Shown here in pieces: positions 32,946 to 33,873 of a stretch of DNA of 33,873 nucleotides. Origin of the DNA: Bacteroidales bacterium. GTDB taxonomy: Bacteria > Bacteroidota > Bacteroidia > Bacteroidales > UBA7960. Both the position numbers and the translations under genes were made by a program. How positions within the stretch are numbered: position 1 is the first letter of the stretch; each line of letters begins with the position of its first letter. The DNA is taken from positions 1 to 33,873 of the forward strand of contig SKTQ01000041.1 in the NCBI GenBank assembly GCA_007122505.1, given 5' to 3'. The notes under the pieces were generated by a model. The model was given only the letters and a program-made list of their open reading frames with translations, had not been told where the DNA came from and ran no database searches.

Positions 32946-33641
32946 ATGGCACACAGCGGCAAAGAACAATCAGAGAGTCGTCTTTTGCGTAAATACCTTG
33001 AACTGCAAAATGAATTTGGTATTTATGAAAAGATCATCAACCGTTTGGATGCCATAATCCTTATTCTGGACTTCAATAATTCGAAGATCGTTTATGCCAA
33101 TAGTCAGTATGAAAAAGTTACCGGCTACCCTGCTGCCATGCAAGCTGAATTTGATATAGACGAACTCAGGTCCCGATATCATCCGGAAGATCGATGCTAT
33201 CCCGACGAAGCAGTAGAGTATTTGCTGGGTAATCCTGATGGCAGCTTCACAGCTTTTTACAGATTTCTTCATGCCGGGGGCCATTATTTGTGGTTGTTCT
33301 CGTCGAGCCAGGTCTTTCGCTTGTTACCGGAGGAGGATATTTTTGAGATCATCACCGTTAGTCTTGACTTTACGGGGCCTGTTAAGTATGAGAAGAGCAT
33401 GAAAAGCTTTGTTAAGGATCAATTAAGGGGGTTAAACAACACGGAAGTATCAAAGATCAGTAAAAGAGAGCTGGAAGTCTTGAAGTTGTATGCTGCCGGG
33501 TTCAATACCAGGGAAGTGGCAGCTAAATTGAACATCAGCCATCATACCGTAAATAATCACAGAAAGAATATGTTAAAAAAACTTGGGTTAAAAAATCTGG
33601 CAGCCCTGGTGAATTTTGCGGTTGAAATTGGAATAGATTGA
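32946..33641 (+). CDS. PAS-domain LuxR-family transcriptional regulator
   Basis: 231 residues from the ATG at 32946; a GTG at 32865 would add 27 residues but lies upstream of the likely promoter. Residues about 28-150 form a PAS fold (IVYANSQYEKVTGY at 48-61, HPEDR at 79-83, the GHYLWLFSSSQVFR strand at 112-125). Residues about 168-228 form a LuxR-type helix-turn-helix: SKRELEVLKLYAAGFNTREVA, then NISHHTVNNHRKNMLKKLGL. No receiver domain is present, so it is a one-component regulator rather than a phosphorelay output. The PAS ligand or cofactor is unknown. It is transcribed divergently from the glutaminyl-cyclase-like gene and lies just upstream of the M-box leader, but nothing in the sequence links it to magnesium. 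Confidence 0.92.
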   Translation: MAHSGKEQSESRLLRKYLELQNEFGIYEKIINRLDAIILILDFNNSKIVYANSQYEKVTGYPAAMQAEFDIDELRSRYHPEDRCYPDEAVEYLLGNPDGSFTAFYRFLHAGGHYLWLFSSSQVFRLLPEEDIFEIITVSLDFTGPVKYEKSMKSFVKDQLRGLNNTEVSKISKRELEVLKLYAAGFNTREVAAKLNISHHTVNNHRKNMLKKLGLKNLAALVNFAVEIGID

Positions 33642-33714
33642 TTTACAGTGGTTTTTTTGTATATATATTTATTTTTTGCCTTTTCTATAACCGTTTACGA
33701 ATCAAAAAAAACCG

Positions 33715-33722
33715 TATATTTG
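33715..33722 (+). promoter_or_regulatory. -7 promoter element upstream of the M-box leader
   Basis: TATATTTG matches TAnnTTTG; a TTTA at 33694-33697 lies 17 nt upstream as a weak -33 element. Transcription would start about 25-35 nt before the riboswitch core. Confidence 0.5.
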
Positions 33723-33754
33723 CAATTGAATTTTCAGCATTGTTTCACAACAGT

Positions 33755-33873
33755 GGTGTTGCCTGTTAGGTGAGGCTACTGGATGAACACAGGCTACTGC
33801 CCAAAAATGTCTACAGACGCCAATGGGTAGAACAGGCTTTGTCGGATTAAGGCACTGCTTAAGGTAGCTTCCC
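33755..33873 (+). promoter_or_regulatory. M-box (ykoK) magnesium riboswitch, 5' part, cut by window edge
   Basis: The segment carries the highly conserved core of the M-box in order: GTTAGGTGAGGCT (33765-33777), CTACTGCCC (33794-33802), AAAAATGTC (33803-33811) and GACGCCAATGGGT (33816-33828). Local pairs are visible: GCCTGTT (33761-33767) with AACAGGC (33831-33837), GCCC with GGGT, and TGTC with GACG. In known members this RNA binds several Mg2+ ions and, when magnesium is plentiful, blocks expression of a downstream magnesium-transport gene. About 50 nt of the aptamer and the regulated gene lie beyond base 33873, so the target cannot be named. Confidence 0.92.

Overview
The window looks like a chromosomal segment from a member of the Bacteroidota, probably an anaerobic or microaerophilic Bacteroidales-like lineage. 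The evidence is indirect but consistent. Promoters repeatedly match the Bacteroidota -7 consensus TAnnTTTG, several with a TTTG or TTG about 16-21 nt upstream. Shine-Dalgarno sequences are weak. The families are typical of the phylum: DUF3857 proteins, a START-like protein, PorV/PorQ-like and DcaP-like outer-membrane proteins, a type II glutaminyl-cyclase-like M28 lipoprotein, and menaquinone methylation. No rRNA, CRISPR array, prophage, transposase or origin was seen.

Layout. 1-4418 (+): a porin cut by the left edge, a metallophosphoesterase, and a membrane receptor fusing sCache, PAS, CBS-pair and DUF294 nucleotidyltransferase domains, in tight succession. 4556-7555 (-): a long-chain acyl-CoA synthetase followed 6 nt later by a bile-acid:Na+ symporter family transporter. 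7859-9205: two toxin-antitoxin pairs arranged back to back, higBA leftward and a mazEF-like pair rightward, each with a promoter overlapped by an inverted repeat. 9206-10187: about 1 kb of non-coding repeat mosaic. 10188-11297 (-): a DMT permease, then tRNA-Met(CAT) and a hairpin terminator. 11618-19259: a DUF3857 protein with a degenerate transglutaminase site, a class-V aminotransferase, a START-like protein (-), and a 1027-aa fusion of a gluzincin peptidase, a beta-propeller and an outer-membrane barrel. 19264-25646: a four-helix-bundle gene, a sodium:solute symporter, a helix-hairpin-helix outer-membrane protein and a PorV-like protein, all on the minus strand and separated by repeat arrays, including a near-identical ~216-nt direct repeat on both sides of the helix-hairpin-helix gene. 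26026-29478 (+): a BCCT transporter, a tandem universal stress protein and an orphan betaine-binding lipoprotein. 29565-33641: a di-haem cytochrome c peroxidase, MenG/UbiE, a glutaminyl-cyclase-like lipoprotein (-) and a PAS-LuxR regulator. 33715-33873: a promoter and the first ~120 nt of an M-box magnesium riboswitch, cut by the right edge.

How the parts fit. 26026-29478 reads as a compatible-solute uptake module. 4556-7555 reads as an import-and-activate pair for a carboxylate. The peroxidase and MenG point to a menaquinone-based respiratory chain. The best second-look items are the sCache-PAS-CBS-DUF294 receptor, the BCCT/Usp/OpuAC set without ABC partners, the dispersed word-like repeat arrays around the four-helix-bundle and helix-hairpin-helix genes, the peptidase-propeller-barrel fusion and the M-box leader. 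All assignments were made by eye from motifs; no database search was run.
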